NCBI GenBank assembly: GCA_023630215.1
Contig: JALPRQ010000002.1
Location: forward strand, 62,001 to 126,000
DNA from: Rhodobacteraceae bacterium NBU2976
Lineage (GTDB): Bacteria > Pseudomonadota > Alphaproteobacteria > Rhodobacterales > Rhodobacteraceae
Direction: 5' to 3'
DNA length: 64,000 bases
In this document: piece by piece, positions 33,793 to 43,595 of the stretch
How positions within the stretch are numbered: position 1 is the first letter of the stretch
Layout of the letters: each line of letters opens with the position of its first letter
Notes under the pieces: model-generated
Told to the model about the DNA's origin: nothing
Seen by the model: only the letters and a program-made list of their open reading frames with translations
Database searches by the model: none
Translations under genes and position numbers: made by a program

Positions 33793-33958
33793 CGTGTGTT
33801 TCCTTTTGGTCTGTGTTGGCGGGATATCCCGCGCTTCGTTATGGAATTTATATATTGCGCTCGCTCCCTCTAACAACGCACAGTTCGGTAGACCCGATAT
33901 GCACAGAGCGCATAGCAGAACGCATGGGTGCTTCAGAAATAGGCAGGGTATGCAAAAG

Positions 33959-35152
33959 ATGAATATCGCAGCCCTCGGATATCCGGGTTTTCGCCTGTAT
34001 TTGATTGGCAACATCTCGGGCCTGAATGGCAACTGGATGACACGTCTGTTGATCGGTTGGTTGGCGTGGGACCTTACGCAATCCTCGTCGTTTGTTGGTC
34101 TTGTCAGTTTTTTGAATTTCGCGCCGGTTCTATTGGGGGGACCGGTGTTTGGGGTGATCGTTGATCGGGTCGACGTCAAACGCGCCGCCCTGATTGTCCA
34201 GTCCGCGATCCTTGGTCTTAGCCTTATGTTCGTTGTGATCATGGCCACAGATGCGTTAACGCCGACATTATTATCCGTCTTTGCCGTGTTGATCGGTACG
34301 GCCTATGCCGCCTATCAACCGGTCCGACTATCGCTTGGGCCGCGATTGGTCGAACATGAACATGTCTCCTCGGTCATCACGCTTGGCGCGATCAATTTCA
34401 ATATCAGTCGGCTGACGGGTCCGGCGCTGGGTGGATTCCTAATTGCCAGCTTGGGAGAAACGCCGACATTGCTGATTGCCAGCGCTCTTCATATGCCGTT
34501 TCTGGCATCGCTTTCCTTTTTGACCCCACGCACCGAAACCGCTGCATCCACAACGGAAAGCTATCGCGATGCGTTTCTGGCTGGGTTGCACTTCATTCGC
34601 AACACACGGTCGGTCTGGGTGTCCTTCATTGCGATCGGCATATTTTCCATGGTGGTGCGTGGCGTGCTGGAAATCCTGCCAATTCTGGCAGATGGCGAAT
34701 TTCACAAAGGAGCCGAAGGGCTGGGCCTGATGACGGCGTCGGTCGGCATCGGTGCTATCATTGCCTCGATCCTCCAGATATCGCTTCCCGCCGACACCAA
34801 CCCATCACGGCCCAATCGGGGTGTGATTGCGGTGATCTGTGGCGGCGTCTTCATGGTGCTGCTGGGTCTTACGAACAGCTGGATGTTCAGCCTATTTCTT
34901 GTCGCCGGACTGGGATTTTGTTCGGCAATGGCGGGGATATCCTTTCAGACCTCGGTGCAGACACAACTCGAAGATAAAATGCGCGGGCGCGTCATGAGTC
35001 TGTGGATGACCCTTGCGGTCGGGGGCACAGCGATTGGGGCTTTGGTGATTGGCAATCTCAGCGACTTATTGGGGCTTAGCACCACGTTTATTGGATTGGG
35101 CGGCCTTGCGACGTTTTTGTTGCTGGCCTGTGTTCCGTTGCTTAAAGGCTAA
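33959..35152 (+). CDS. MFS transporter, EntS-like exporter family
   Basis: 397 residues, about 12 helices. The start of helix 1 (FRLYLIGNISGLNGNWMTRL), the inter-helix loop GVIVDRVDVKRAALIVQ and the second-half loop QTQLEDKMRGRVMSLWM mark the MFS_3/EntS exporter group. The substrate is unknown; siderophores and drugs are exported by relatives. ATG 33959 or ATG 33950 could be the start. Its stop TAA overlaps the convergent ABC ATPase stop within the four bases CTAA (35149-35152). Confidence 0.8.
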   Translation: MNIAALGYPGFRLYLIGNISGLNGNWMTRLLIGWLAWDLTQSSSFVGLVSFLNFAPVLLGGPVFGVIVDRVDVKRAALIVQSAILGLSLMFVVIMATDALTPTLLSVFAVLIGTAYAAYQPVRLSLGPRLVEHEHVSSVITLGAINFNISRLTGPALGGFLIASLGETPTLLIASALHMPFLASLSFLTPRTETAASTTESYRDAFLAGLHFIRNTRSVWVSFIAIGIFSMVVRGVLEILPILADGEFHKGAEGLGLMTASVGIGAIIASILQISLPADTNPSRPNRGVIAVICGGVFMVLLGLTNSWMFSLFLVAGLGFCSAMAGISFQTSVQTQLEDKMRGRVMSLWMTLAVGGTAIGALVIGNLSDLLGLSTTFIGLGGLATFLLLACVPLLKG

Positions 35153-35862
35153 AGCCGCCCCTCCAGATAGGCTGCAATCGGATCATCGTGCGTGCGGGTA
35201 AAGAAACTTTCTGCCGGTTCCTGCGCGATCAGTTTGCCTTGGGCAAACATCAGCACCTCGTTGGCCAGTCGCTTCGCTTGCGACAGGTCATGTGATGCCA
35301 TGATAACCTTCACCCCCTCCTCGGCAATCGTGCGGATCAGCTGTTCCAGTTCCTTGGTCGAGGCCGGATCCAGACTGGCGGCAGGTTCGTCCAGAATCAC
35401 ACAACGCGGTCGGATCACCCACGCGCGCGCCATATTCAGTCGCTGACGCTCACCACCGGACAGGCTGGCGGCGGGATGGTGGGCCTTGTCGCTTAGGCGC
35501 ACCATATCCAACGCCTCGCCAACTCGCGGTTGTCGCTGGGCCTTTGGGACGCCCTGCACTGTTAGGGCATACTCCACATTTGCCCAGACCGAGCGCCGTA
35601 ATATCGGTGAGCCCTGAAACATAAAGGAACGGGTCTGTCGCGTTTCTCTCGCGGGCTCGTCATTCCATCTAATTTCGCCGCTATTGATCGGAAACTGACC
35701 ATGGCAGGCTTTCAAAAACAGGCTTTTGCCAGCACCATTATGGCCCAAGACCACGGTCACCCCCGGACTGGTGATATCTACAGTGACAGGCCCCAGCAGC
35801 AGCTTGCCTTGACGAACCACGCGCAAGTCACGAACAGATAAACGTTGAAAAGCCTTGCTCAT
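35149..35862 (-). CDS. tupC: ABC transporter ATPase, tungstate (Tup) type
   Basis: 237 residues. Walker A GHNGAGKSL, signature LSGGERQRLNMARAW, Walker B CVILDEPAASLDP and the H-loop MASHDLSQAKRLA are complete, so it is an active ATPase. It overlaps the permease gene by four bases (ATGA, 35859-35862). Similarity to TupC/phosphate-like importers and the partner permease suggest tungstate uptake; molybdate or sulfate cannot be ruled out from the ATPase alone. Confidence 0.75.
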   Translation of the reverse strand: MSKAFQRLSVRDLRVVRQGKLLLGPVTVDITSPGVTVVLGHNGAGKSLFLKACHGQFPINSGEIRWNDEPARETRQTRSFMFQGSPILRRSVWANVEYALTVQGVPKAQRQPRVGEALDMVRLSDKAHHPAASLSGGERQRLNMARAWVIRPRCVILDEPAASLDPASTKELEQLIRTIAEEGVKVIMASHDLSQAKRLANEVLMFAQGKLIAQEPAESFFTRTHDDPIAAYLEGRL

Positions 35863-36557
35863 TCTATGTCCACATATCGGCGCCCAACCTGAGAGACCGT
35901 GTAGATTATCGCGTTCACCAATATCGCCAAAAAGATCAGGATAAGGCCCAGCGCCAGTGCCAGTTGCAGATTCCCCTTAGAGGTCTCTAGTGCAATTGTG
36001 GTGGTCATTACCCGCGTCAAGCCATTGATATTGCCGCCGACAATCAGCACGGCCCCCACCTCGGCGATGGCGCGGCCAAAACCGGCCAGAACCGCCGTGG
36101 CGACACCAAATCTTGCGTCCCACAGCAGGGTGCGCAACGTTTGCCATTTTCCGACATCCATCGAGGTCAGCAATTCCGCATAATCACGACGCAACGGGGA
36201 AACGGCCTCGCGCGTTAGCGCTAAAATAATTGGCGTGATCAGGATGGCTTGTGCGATCACCATAGCTGTGGGGGTGAATAATAGCCCATAACTTCCAAGC
36301 GGTCCCGCGCGCGACAACAACAGATATACCGCCAAACCCACAACAACCGGCGGCAGTGCCATCATGGCATTTGATAGCACGATAATCACTTGTCGTCCTG
36401 GAAAAGGCCAGATCGCCAATGCGGCCCCTAATGGGGCTCCGACCAACAATGACAGACCAACTGCCGTCAAGCTGACCTGCAACGACAGAACAACAATTTG
36501 AACCAGTGCAGGATCAAACGCCACAACCAGTTGCCAGGCTTGCAAGATGGTTTCCAT
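35859..36557 (-). CDS. tupB: ABC transporter permease, tungstate (Tup) type
   Basis: 232 residues with about five membrane helices and the inner-membrane-component motif FGRAIAEVGAVLIVGGNING (EAA loop, EVGA form typical of TupB/WtpB). LSNAMMALPPVVVGLAVYLL is another TupB hallmark. GAGGAG precedes ATG 36557. The tungstate-binding protein TupA normally encoded in the same operon is absent; the divergent binding-protein gene belongs to another family (LivJ). Confidence 0.8.
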   Translation of the reverse strand: METILQAWQLVVAFDPALVQIVVLSLQVSLTAVGLSLLVGAPLGAALAIWPFPGRQVIIVLSNAMMALPPVVVGLAVYLLLSRAGPLGSYGLLFTPTAMVIAQAILITPIILALTREAVSPLRRDYAELLTSMDVGKWQTLRTLLWDARFGVATAVLAGFGRAIAEVGAVLIVGGNINGLTRVMTTTIALETSKGNLQLALALGLILIFLAILVNAIIYTVSQVGRRYVDIE

Positions 36558-36733
36558 TCAAAGCTCCTCTTCAGCACTCCTATTGGCAAATCGCGAACAA
36601 GAAAAGAGGACGCGCATGCCCATGCTGTAATTTCCCAAACGTAATCCCCAAAGATTTTCGCGAGAATCGGTTGCATAAAACACAGCAATATCGTGTGATA
36701 CGCGCCATCTGCTCAAAACTAGGGAGATTTGAG
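36558..36733. promoter_or_regulatory. Divergent promoter region tupB / livJ
   Basis: 176 bases between oppositely oriented operons; it must hold both promoters. I see no operator that I can name with confidence, and no molybdate/tungstate-type inverted repeat or riboswitch. Confidence 0.4.
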
Positions 36734-37924
36734 ATGAAGAAAATTCTGCTTGCAACAGCAGCATCCTCGATGATGGCTACCTCGGCATTCGCTGCGGGTC
36801 ACGAGATCAATGTTGGTATCATTCTGGGCTTCACTGGTCCGATTGAATCCTTGACACCTGACATGGCACTGGGTGCCGAAACCGCATGGAACGAAGTCAA
36901 CGAATCCGGCGCATTGCTGGATGGCAAAACGCTGGTTTCGGTCCGTGCCGATTCCACATGTGTGGACAGCGCTGCGGGTTCAGCCGCTGCAGAACGCCTG
37001 ATCACCTCGGACAATGTTGCCGCCATTATGGGCGCTGACTGTTCCGGTGTGACGACAGCAATTGCGAATAACGTGGCCATCCCGAACGGGGTTGTGATGA
37101 TCTCGCCGTCGGCAACATCTCCGGCGTTGTCAGATATTGAAGACAATGGACTGTTCTTCCGCACCTCGCCATCCGATGCCCGTCAGGGTCAGGTTCTGGC
37201 CGACATTCTGAATGATCGCGGCATTTCCAGCATTGCCGTCACCTATACCAATAACGACTATGGTAAAGGTTTGGCCGATGCGTTCCAGGCAGCATTCGAA
37301 GCCTCTGGTGGAACCGTGACCATTTCGGCTGCGCACGAAGATGGCAAAGCAGACTATTCGGCCGAGGTTGGCGCACTTGCCGCTTCTGGCGCTGATATTC
37401 TTGCCGTGTTCGGTTACGTCGATCAGGGCGGTCTGGGGATCATCCAGACCTCGCTGGACACTGGCGCATTTGACACGTTTGTGCTGGGTGACGGCATGTA
37501 TGGCGTCAGCCTGACAGACGCGCTGGGCGCTGATCTGAACGGCACGTTCGGGACGGTCCCGGGTTCCGCTGGCGAAGGCGCTGGCATGTTGCAGGAAATG
37601 GTTGCCGCCGAAGCAACCGATCCGGCTGGCCCTTATGTTGGCGAAAGCTATGACGCCGCGGCGCTGATCGCACTGGCCATTCAGGCTGGCGGATCGGCTG
37701 ATCGTGCGTCAATTGCCGAAAACATCCTGTCCGTTGCTAACGCACCGGGCGAGCCGATCCTGCCGGGTGAGCTGGGCAAAGCGCTGGAAATTCTCGCGAA
37801 TGGTGGCGAGGTCGACTATGTCGGTGCAACCGGTGTGGAATTGATCGGACCGGGTGAAGCGGCTGGTTCGTACCGTGAGTACGAAGTCGTGGACGGTGCA
37901 TTCCAGGACATTCAGATTCGCTGA
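36734..37924 (+). CDS. livJ: Branched-chain amino acid-type ABC transporter substrate-binding protein
   Basis: 396 residues. Signal peptide MKKILLATAASSMMATSAFA, then a type I periplasmic-binding fold: HEINVGIILGFTGPIESLTP, IMGADCSGVTTAIANNVAIP, and FFRTSPSDARQGQVLADILN. A pair of cysteines (C77-like in STCVDS and ADCSG) may form a disulfide. It delivers substrate to LivHMGF. The ligand may be an amino acid, amide or other small polar compound; the fold does not tell. GGGAGATTTGAG precedes ATG 36734. Confidence 0.9.
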   Translation: MKKILLATAASSMMATSAFAAGHEINVGIILGFTGPIESLTPDMALGAETAWNEVNESGALLDGKTLVSVRADSTCVDSAAGSAAAERLITSDNVAAIMGADCSGVTTAIANNVAIPNGVVMISPSATSPALSDIEDNGLFFRTSPSDARQGQVLADILNDRGISSIAVTYTNNDYGKGLADAFQAAFEASGGTVTISAAHEDGKADYSAEVGALAASGADILAVFGYVDQGGLGIIQTSLDTGAFDTFVLGDGMYGVSLTDALGADLNGTFGTVPGSAGEGAGMLQEMVAAEATDPAGPYVGESYDAAALIALAIQAGGSADRASIAENILSVANAPGEPILPGELGKALEILANGGEVDYVGATGVELIGPGEAAGSYREYEVVDGAFQDIQIR

Positions 37925-37945
37925 TATCTGGTAAAATTTATCGAA

Positions 37946-37971
37946 GCAGCCCGGCCCGTTCCGGGCTGTTT
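37946..37971 (+). terminator. Partial terminator / mRNA-stabilising hairpin after livJ
   Basis: CAGCCCGG (37947-37954) pairs with CCGGGCTG (37961-37968) around CCCGTT, followed by a short TTT. The weak T run suggests incomplete termination, allowing more binding protein than transporter to be made, as is usual for such operons. Confidence 0.6.
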
Positions 37972-37988
37972 CATGTAAGGGGCGCCCC

Positions 37989-38764
<776 letters not shown>

Positions 38765-38768
<4 letters not shown>

Positions 38769-39307
38769 AATGGCTGACTGCCCTGTTGTTCACCTTGCCC
38801 CTGACGGCGGAAGCGCAGGTGCTGTTCCCGACGCCGGATGACGAGGGTTGCTTTGCCATCGCCCCGGATTTCACGTTCTGTGGCGCGGATCAGGGTTGGA
38901 TTGGAAGCGGGTCAAGCCATCCGGATATCACCGCCTATTTCCTTGGAGAACAGGCGGGAGAAAGCCTCGTCATTAGTATCTTTGATCCGGAGCACGGCAC
39001 ATTAGGGGCGATGAACGGCGACCCGGCTGCGCCGCTGACCGAACTGATTGAGGAAAAGCGCAAAGCGCATGGTTTGTTTCAACCCGTGGCTAACGGTGTT
39101 CTGACAGACAGCTCGCTTGCAGGATTTGATGCACAAACACTCACGATGACGCATGATATGCATGACGGGACAGTCTCTTACACGGTCTACACCGAAGTCG
39201 TTGGCGAGCCGTGGGTGTTGTTCATAAATACCGGCACCACAAAAAGCGCAGAAGTAGCACAGGAACGGCATGCTGCGGTTCTGGATGCGTTGATAATTGA
39301 TAAGTGA
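38765..39307 (+). CDS. Exported protein of unknown function inside the liv operon (x)
   Basis: 180 residues. Signal peptide MKWLTALLFTLPLTAEAQ, then a soluble domain with two cysteines (DEGCFAIAPDFTFCGAD) that could form a disulfide, and segments WIGSGSSHPDITAYFLGEQ and TYTVYTEVVGEPWVLFINTG-like VSYTVYTEVVGEPWVLFINT. No catalytic motif is recognised. The start overlaps the livG stop, so expression is tied to the transporter. A periplasmic helper of the transporter is a reasonable inference only. Confidence 0.7.
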
Positions 39308-39320
39308 GATGAAGCAGGTA

Positions 39321-40043
39321 ATGGACGATAGCGCGACACATCCTTTCCTAATCGGCGACAGTATGACCGGCGGCTATGGCGGGGCGGATATTCTGACCAA
39401 CTGCACGATCGCCGTGGAACAGGGGCAGATCGCGGTGATTGTCGGGCCGAATGGGGCCGGGAAATCGACGGCGATGAAAGCCGTGTTCGGCATGCTGAAA
39501 CTCCGCGAAGGATCGGTGCGGTTGGACGGTCAAGACATCACAACCCTGTCGCCGCAGGACAGGGTGAAAGCCGGGATGGGGTTTGTGCCGCAGACGTCGA
39601 ACGTATTCACGTCGATGACCGTGCAGGAAAACCTCGAAATGGGCGCTTATATCCGCGAGGATGATTTCGCCCACACGATGGAACAGGTCTTTACCCTGTT
39701 CCCCATCCTGAAGGAAAAACGCCACCAGCCCGCCGGGGAACTGTCCGGTGGTCAGCGCCAGCAGGTTGCCGTCGGACGTGCGCTGATGACTCAGCCGAAG
39801 GTGCTGATGCTGGACGAACCCACCGCCGGTGTCTCGCCCATCGTTATGGACGAACTGTTCGACCGCATCATCGAGGTCGCCAAAACCGGCATCGCTATTT
39901 TGATGGTCGAACAGAATGCGCGTCAGGCGCTGAATATTGCCGACAAGGGCTATGTGCTGGTGCAGGGCGAAAACCGGTTTACGGACACGGGCGAGGCGCT
40001 GCTGGCCAATCCCGAGGTTCGTAAGAGTTTTTTGGGGGGGTGA
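39321..40043 (+). CDS. livF: Branched-chain amino acid-type ABC transporter ATPase LivF
   Basis: 240 residues. Walker A GPNGAGKSTAMKAVFG, Q-loop FVPQTSNVFTSMTVQENL, signature LSGGQRQQVAVGRALM, Walker B VLMLDEPTAGVSP, H-loop VEQNARQAL (Gln form usual for LivF). ATG 39321 (AGCAGGTA before it) gives a family-like N-terminus (THPFLIGDSMTGGYGG); ATG 39309 and TTG 39297 are alternatives. It follows the exported-protein gene directly. Confidence 0.92.
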   Translation: MDDSATHPFLIGDSMTGGYGGADILTNCTIAVEQGQIAVIVGPNGAGKSTAMKAVFGMLKLREGSVRLDGQDITTLSPQDRVKAGMGFVPQTSNVFTSMTVQENLEMGAYIREDDFAHTMEQVFTLFPILKEKRHQPAGELSGGQRQQVAVGRALMTQPKVLMLDEPTAGVSPIVMDELFDRIIEVAKTGIAILMVEQNARQALNIADKGYVLVQGENRFTDTGEALLANPEVRKSFLGG

Positions 40044-40045
40044 GA

Positions 40046-40432
40046 ATGCGATTATTCCAAGCTATTTTCTTTGTATTGACGTTACCCACAGTCAGCGCAG
40101 CACAAACTCTAGTCTGCGATACGCTGGCGGAGTGTGCGGTCGGGGACTCTCAGTGCGAACCGGGTGTCATCGAAACGATACAGCTTGTTTTCAACAAAAA
40201 GGGTTCCAGACTCGAGATGATCACGCCTGAAGGTACTTCCGTTCCTCTGGACCGTGTCCATCACAATGGGAATGTACAATCATTTATCATCAGCAATGAA
40301 AGTGTCGTTGGTTATCTGACCCTGATTGGACATGAGTCGATTATATTTTCCGGCCATCGCTTGTTCTTCAGCGAAACCGATCCCTATGCATTAAGTGCCT
40401 ATGGCACCTGTTACGCGGCCCCTTCATCATGA
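40046..40432 (+). CDS. Second exported protein of unknown function inside the liv operon (y)
   Basis: 128 residues from ATG 40046, two bases after the livF stop, with a run of seven G as ribosome binding site. Signal peptide MRLFQAIFFVLTLPTVSAAQ, then a small beta-rich domain with four cysteines near its ends (LVCDTLAECAVGDSQCEP and YGTCYAA). I do not recognise the family and it is not obviously related to protein x. Its stop overlaps the livH start (ATGA). Confidence 0.65.
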   Translation: MRLFQAIFFVLTLPTVSAAQTLVCDTLAECAVGDSQCEPGVIETIQLVFNKKGSRLEMITPEGTSVPLDRVHHNGNVQSFIISNESVVGYLTLIGHESIIFSGHRLFFSETDPYALSAYGTCYAAPSS

Positions 40433-41442
40433 CCGACATTCTCAACGCCCTCGTCCTGTTCGCGAACTTTGTCTTCGTCCCCGGCCTTGCGTACGGCGCA
40501 CAACTTGCCCTTGGCGCATTGGGCGTCACGCTGATCTTTGGCATCCTCCGCTTCTCCAACTTCGCGCATGGCGACACGATGGCGTTTGGGACAATGGTGA
40601 CGATCCTTGTCACATGGTGGTTCCAGTCGATGGGGATCAGTTTCGGACCGTTGCCGACCGCCCTCCTCGCCCTACCCTTCGGGATATTGGCGACCATCGG
40701 CATTGTCCTGATCTTCGACAAGAGTGTTTATAAATTCTACCGCACCCAAAAATCTCCACCAATTATATTCGTCATGGCCTCGGTCGGGGTGATGTTTGTG
40801 ATGAACGGGATCGTGCGGTTTATCATCGGACCCGATGATCAGCGGTTTGCCGATGGCGAGCGGTTCATCATCCGTGCGCGGGATTTCGAGGACTGGACTG
40901 GACTGAGCGAAGGGTTAGCACTGCGCACCTCGCAAGGCTTGACCATCGTAATTGCCGTAATCGTGGTTGCCGCCCTGTTCTGGTTCTTGCAGAAATCCCG
41001 AACCGGCAAGGCGATGCGAGCCTATTCGGATAACGAGGATCTGGCCCTGTTGTCAGGTATCAACCCGGACCGGATCGTGATGGTAACGTGGATTTTGGCC
41101 GCCGCACTGGCGACCATCGCCGGTGTGCTTTATGGCTTGGACAAAAGCTTCAAGCCGTTTACTTATTTCCAGCTTCTGCTCCCGATTTTCGCCGCCGCCA
41201 TTGTTGGTGGCATCGGTAACCCAGTGGGGGCGATTGCGGGCGGGTTCGTGATTGCGTTTTCCGAGGTCACAATCACCTATGCCTACAAAAAATTCCTGAC
41301 CTATCTGGTGCCGGAAAGCTGGGCGCCCGAGGGGTTGGTGCAGCTACTGTCCACCGACTATAAATTCGCCGTCAGCTTTGTGATCCTTGTGCTGGTGCTG
41401 CTGATCCGACCGACGGGTATCTTCAGGGGGAAAGTGATATGA
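40429..41442 (+). CDS. livH: Branched-chain amino acid-type ABC transporter permease LivH
   Basis: 337 residues, about eight membrane helices. LivH hallmarks: GALGVTLIFGILRFSNFAHG near the N-terminus and the coupling-loop region GINPDRIVMVTWILAAALA, then GIGNPVGAIAGG. It is one half of the membrane channel with LivM. Overlaps of four bases link it to the gene before and after. Confidence 0.93.
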   Translation: MTDILNALVLFANFVFVPGLAYGAQLALGALGVTLIFGILRFSNFAHGDTMAFGTMVTILVTWWFQSMGISFGPLPTALLALPFGILATIGIVLIFDKSVYKFYRTQKSPPIIFVMASVGVMFVMNGIVRFIIGPDDQRFADGERFIIRARDFEDWTGLSEGLALRTSQGLTIVIAVIVVAALFWFLQKSRTGKAMRAYSDNEDLALLSGINPDRIVMVTWILAAALATIAGVLYGLDKSFKPFTYFQLLLPIFAAAIVGGIGNPVGAIAGGFVIAFSEVTITYAYKKFLTYLVPESWAPEGLVQLLSTDYKFAVSFVILVLVLLIRPTGIFRGKVI

Positions 41443-42737
41443 TGCGCAATCTTGCCCTGTTTGGCGCGATGTTCGCCGCCCTTGCACTGGTTGGCTTTAC
41501 GCAAAGCTGGTCCGTCTCGCTGGCGATTCTGAACCTGTGCCTGATCTCGGCGATCATGGCGCTGGGGGTGAATATCCAGTGGGGGTATGCCGGGCTGTTT
41601 AATGTCGGGATCATGGGGTTTACCGCACTTGGTGGTCTGGCCGCGGTGCTGGTCTCGCAACCCCCTGTCATTGAGGCGTGGAAAGCCGGAGGAGCTGGGA
41701 TTGGGTTGAGCCTGCTCGCGCTACTCGGGACCGTTGCGGCGGCGGTATTCGTGCGCCGACGGGTCGCCGGGCGCTGGCGCAATCTGGCGGTGTTGCTGAC
41801 CGTCGTGGTCGGCTATTTCCTGATCCGCAGCGTGTTTGACCCGGCGACTGATGTCATCGAGGCAACGGACCCCGCCAAATCTGGATATTTGGGCGGCATG
41901 GGTCTGCCGATCATCTTTTCGTGGATCGTGGGCGGGCTGTTTGCAGGCGCTGCCGCGTGGCTGATCGGAAAGATCGCGCTGGGGCTGCGGGCCGACTATC
42001 TGGCAATTGCGACGCTCGGCATTTCCGAAATCGTGATTGCCATCATCAAGAACGAGGATTGGCTGGCGCGGGGCGTCAAGAATGTCTCGGGCCTGTCACG
42101 CCCGGTTCCGCTGGAAATAAACTTGCAACAATCCGAATGGTTCCTTTCACTGGCCAATACGCTGGGCGCTGACCCGATTACCTTCTCGTCCATCTATGTC
42201 CGGCTGTCCTATGCCCTCCTGTTCGCCGTTGTGCTGCTGGCCATCCTGTGGCTGTCAGAACGAGCGCTGAAATCGCCGTGGGGGCGGATGATGCGGGCGA
42301 TCCGCGACAATCGCGACGCGGCCGAGGCGATGGGCAAGGACGTGACGCGGCGCCATCTTCAGGTCTTCGTTCTGGGGTCCGCCGTTGTGGGCATCGCAGG
42401 GGCAATGCTGACTACCCTCGATGGGCAATTTACGCCGGGCACATATAATCCGCTGCGCTACACATTCCTGATCTGGGTGATGGTGATTGTCGGGGGGTCG
42501 GGCAATAATTGGGGGTCTGTCCTTGGCGGTTTCCTGATCTGGTTCGTCTGGGTCGAGGCAGAGCCCGCCGGGCGCTGGCTAATGGAAACCTTATCGGGCG
42601 GCCTGTCAGACGGTCCGCTGAAGGCGCATTTGCTGGATGCCGGGCCACATATGCGATTGGTCGTCATGGGTCTGATCCTGCTGCTGGTCCTGCGCTTCAG
42701 CCCGCGGGGGTTAATCCCAGAGAAAACCGGGCGATGA
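41439..42737 (+). CDS. livM: Branched-chain amino acid-type ABC transporter permease LivM
   Basis: 432 residues, about ten membrane helices. Hallmarks: LNLCLISAIMALGVNIQWGY, AGLFNVGIMGFTALGG, coupling loop IRDNRDAAEAMGKDVTRRHL and VGGSGNNWGSVLGGFL. ATG 41439 is followed at once by another ATG. It overlaps livH and the hydrolase gene by four bases each. Confidence 0.93.
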   Translation: MMRNLALFGAMFAALALVGFTQSWSVSLAILNLCLISAIMALGVNIQWGYAGLFNVGIMGFTALGGLAAVLVSQPPVIEAWKAGGAGIGLSLLALLGTVAAAVFVRRRVAGRWRNLAVLLTVVVGYFLIRSVFDPATDVIEATDPAKSGYLGGMGLPIIFSWIVGGLFAGAAAWLIGKIALGLRADYLAIATLGISEIVIAIIKNEDWLARGVKNVSGLSRPVPLEINLQQSEWFLSLANTLGADPITFSSIYVRLSYALLFAVVLLAILWLSERALKSPWGRMMRAIRDNRDAAEAMGKDVTRRHLQVFVLGSAVVGIAGAMLTTLDGQFTPGTYNPLRYTFLIWVMVIVGGSGNNWGSVLGGFLIWFVWVEAEPAGRWLMETLSGGLSDGPLKAHLLDAGPHMRLVVMGLILLLVLRFSPRGLIPEKTGR

Positions 42738-43528
42738 ATACGGACTGGGACAAAGCCTACGACAATAGCGGCGCGGTGCCCGGGTCTGACGCCTTTGGTC
42801 CGAAATGGGAGGCCGAGGCCGCCGCCTATCGCGAGACCGCGTCTTTCACGAGCGTTTCAACGGGGCCACATGCGCGGGAGCAGATGGATATATTCTGGCC
42901 CGGCGGCACGCCAAAAGGGCTGGTGTTTCATATCCATGGCGGCTACTGGCGCTCGCGCGAACCGCGGCTTTGGTCTCATCTGGCGCAAGGGGCGATCAGC
43001 CGGGGCTGGGCCTTTGCGATGCCGGGCTATGTTTTGTGCCCCGAGGTGCGGATCGCAGATATTACCCGCCAAATTCAGTCAGCGCTGGATATCGCCGCAG
43101 ACAACGTGGCCGGGCCCATCCGGATTTCCGGTCATTCCGCTGGCGGTCATTTGGCGGCGCGAATGGTATGTGAAGATGTGCATCTGAACTGCTGGGATCG
43201 GGTGGAACGGATCATCCCGATCAGCGGGGTCTTTGATCTGCGCCCGCTGATCCACACGCAAATGAATGTGGATTTCCGGATGACATTGCCAGACGCCATC
43301 AGCGAAAGCCCGGCCCTTCTCACCCCAAAATCGGGGGCGCAGCTGGTCGCGTGGGTTGGAGCAGCTGAACTGCCCGAGTTTGTGCGCCAGAACGCGCTTC
43401 TGGCGAATGTCTGGAGCCCGTTTATGAGCACAGAGATGGTAAACGCGGCTGCGCATCACCATTTCAATGTTATCGAAGGTATGGCCGACCCAAACGACCC
43501 GTTGACCCTGGCAATTGCCGGAGATTGA
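42734..43528 (+). CDS. Alpha/beta hydrolase, kynurenine-formamidase-like
   Basis: 264 residues starting at ATG 42734, overlapping the livM stop. The oxyanion motif HGGYWRSREP and nucleophile elbow GHSAGGHLAAR are as in kynurenine formamidase-type hydrolases; a catalytic histidine is likely in AAHHHFNVIEGMADP near the end. Its place as last gene of the liv operon suggests it hydrolyses the imported compound, perhaps an N-formyl or amide bond; that is inference. No signal peptide, so it is cytoplasmic. Confidence 0.75.
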   Translation: MNTDWDKAYDNSGAVPGSDAFGPKWEAEAAAYRETASFTSVSTGPHAREQMDIFWPGGTPKGLVFHIHGGYWRSREPRLWSHLAQGAISRGWAFAMPGYVLCPEVRIADITRQIQSALDIAADNVAGPIRISGHSAGGHLAARMVCEDVHLNCWDRVERIIPISGVFDLRPLIHTQMNVDFRMTLPDAISESPALLTPKSGAQLVAWVGAAELPEFVRQNALLANVWSPFMSTEMVNAAAHHHFNVIEGMADPNDPLTLAIAGD

Positions 43529-43538
43529 CGCATGTCAA
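43525..43538. promoter_or_regulatory. FNR/CRP-type palindrome upstream of the DksA-like gene
   Basis: TTGACGCATGTCAA is a perfect TTGAC-N4-GTCAA inverted repeat overlapping the stop codon of the hydrolase and lying 57 bases before the DksA-like start. It fits the loose TTGAY-N4-RTCAA pattern of FNR/CRP-family regulators; which protein binds it is unknown. Confidence 0.5.
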
Positions 43539-43595
43539 AGATTTCCCACATATTCAGTGGGACTGTGACAACAAGTCATAATAAAGGAAACCAAG

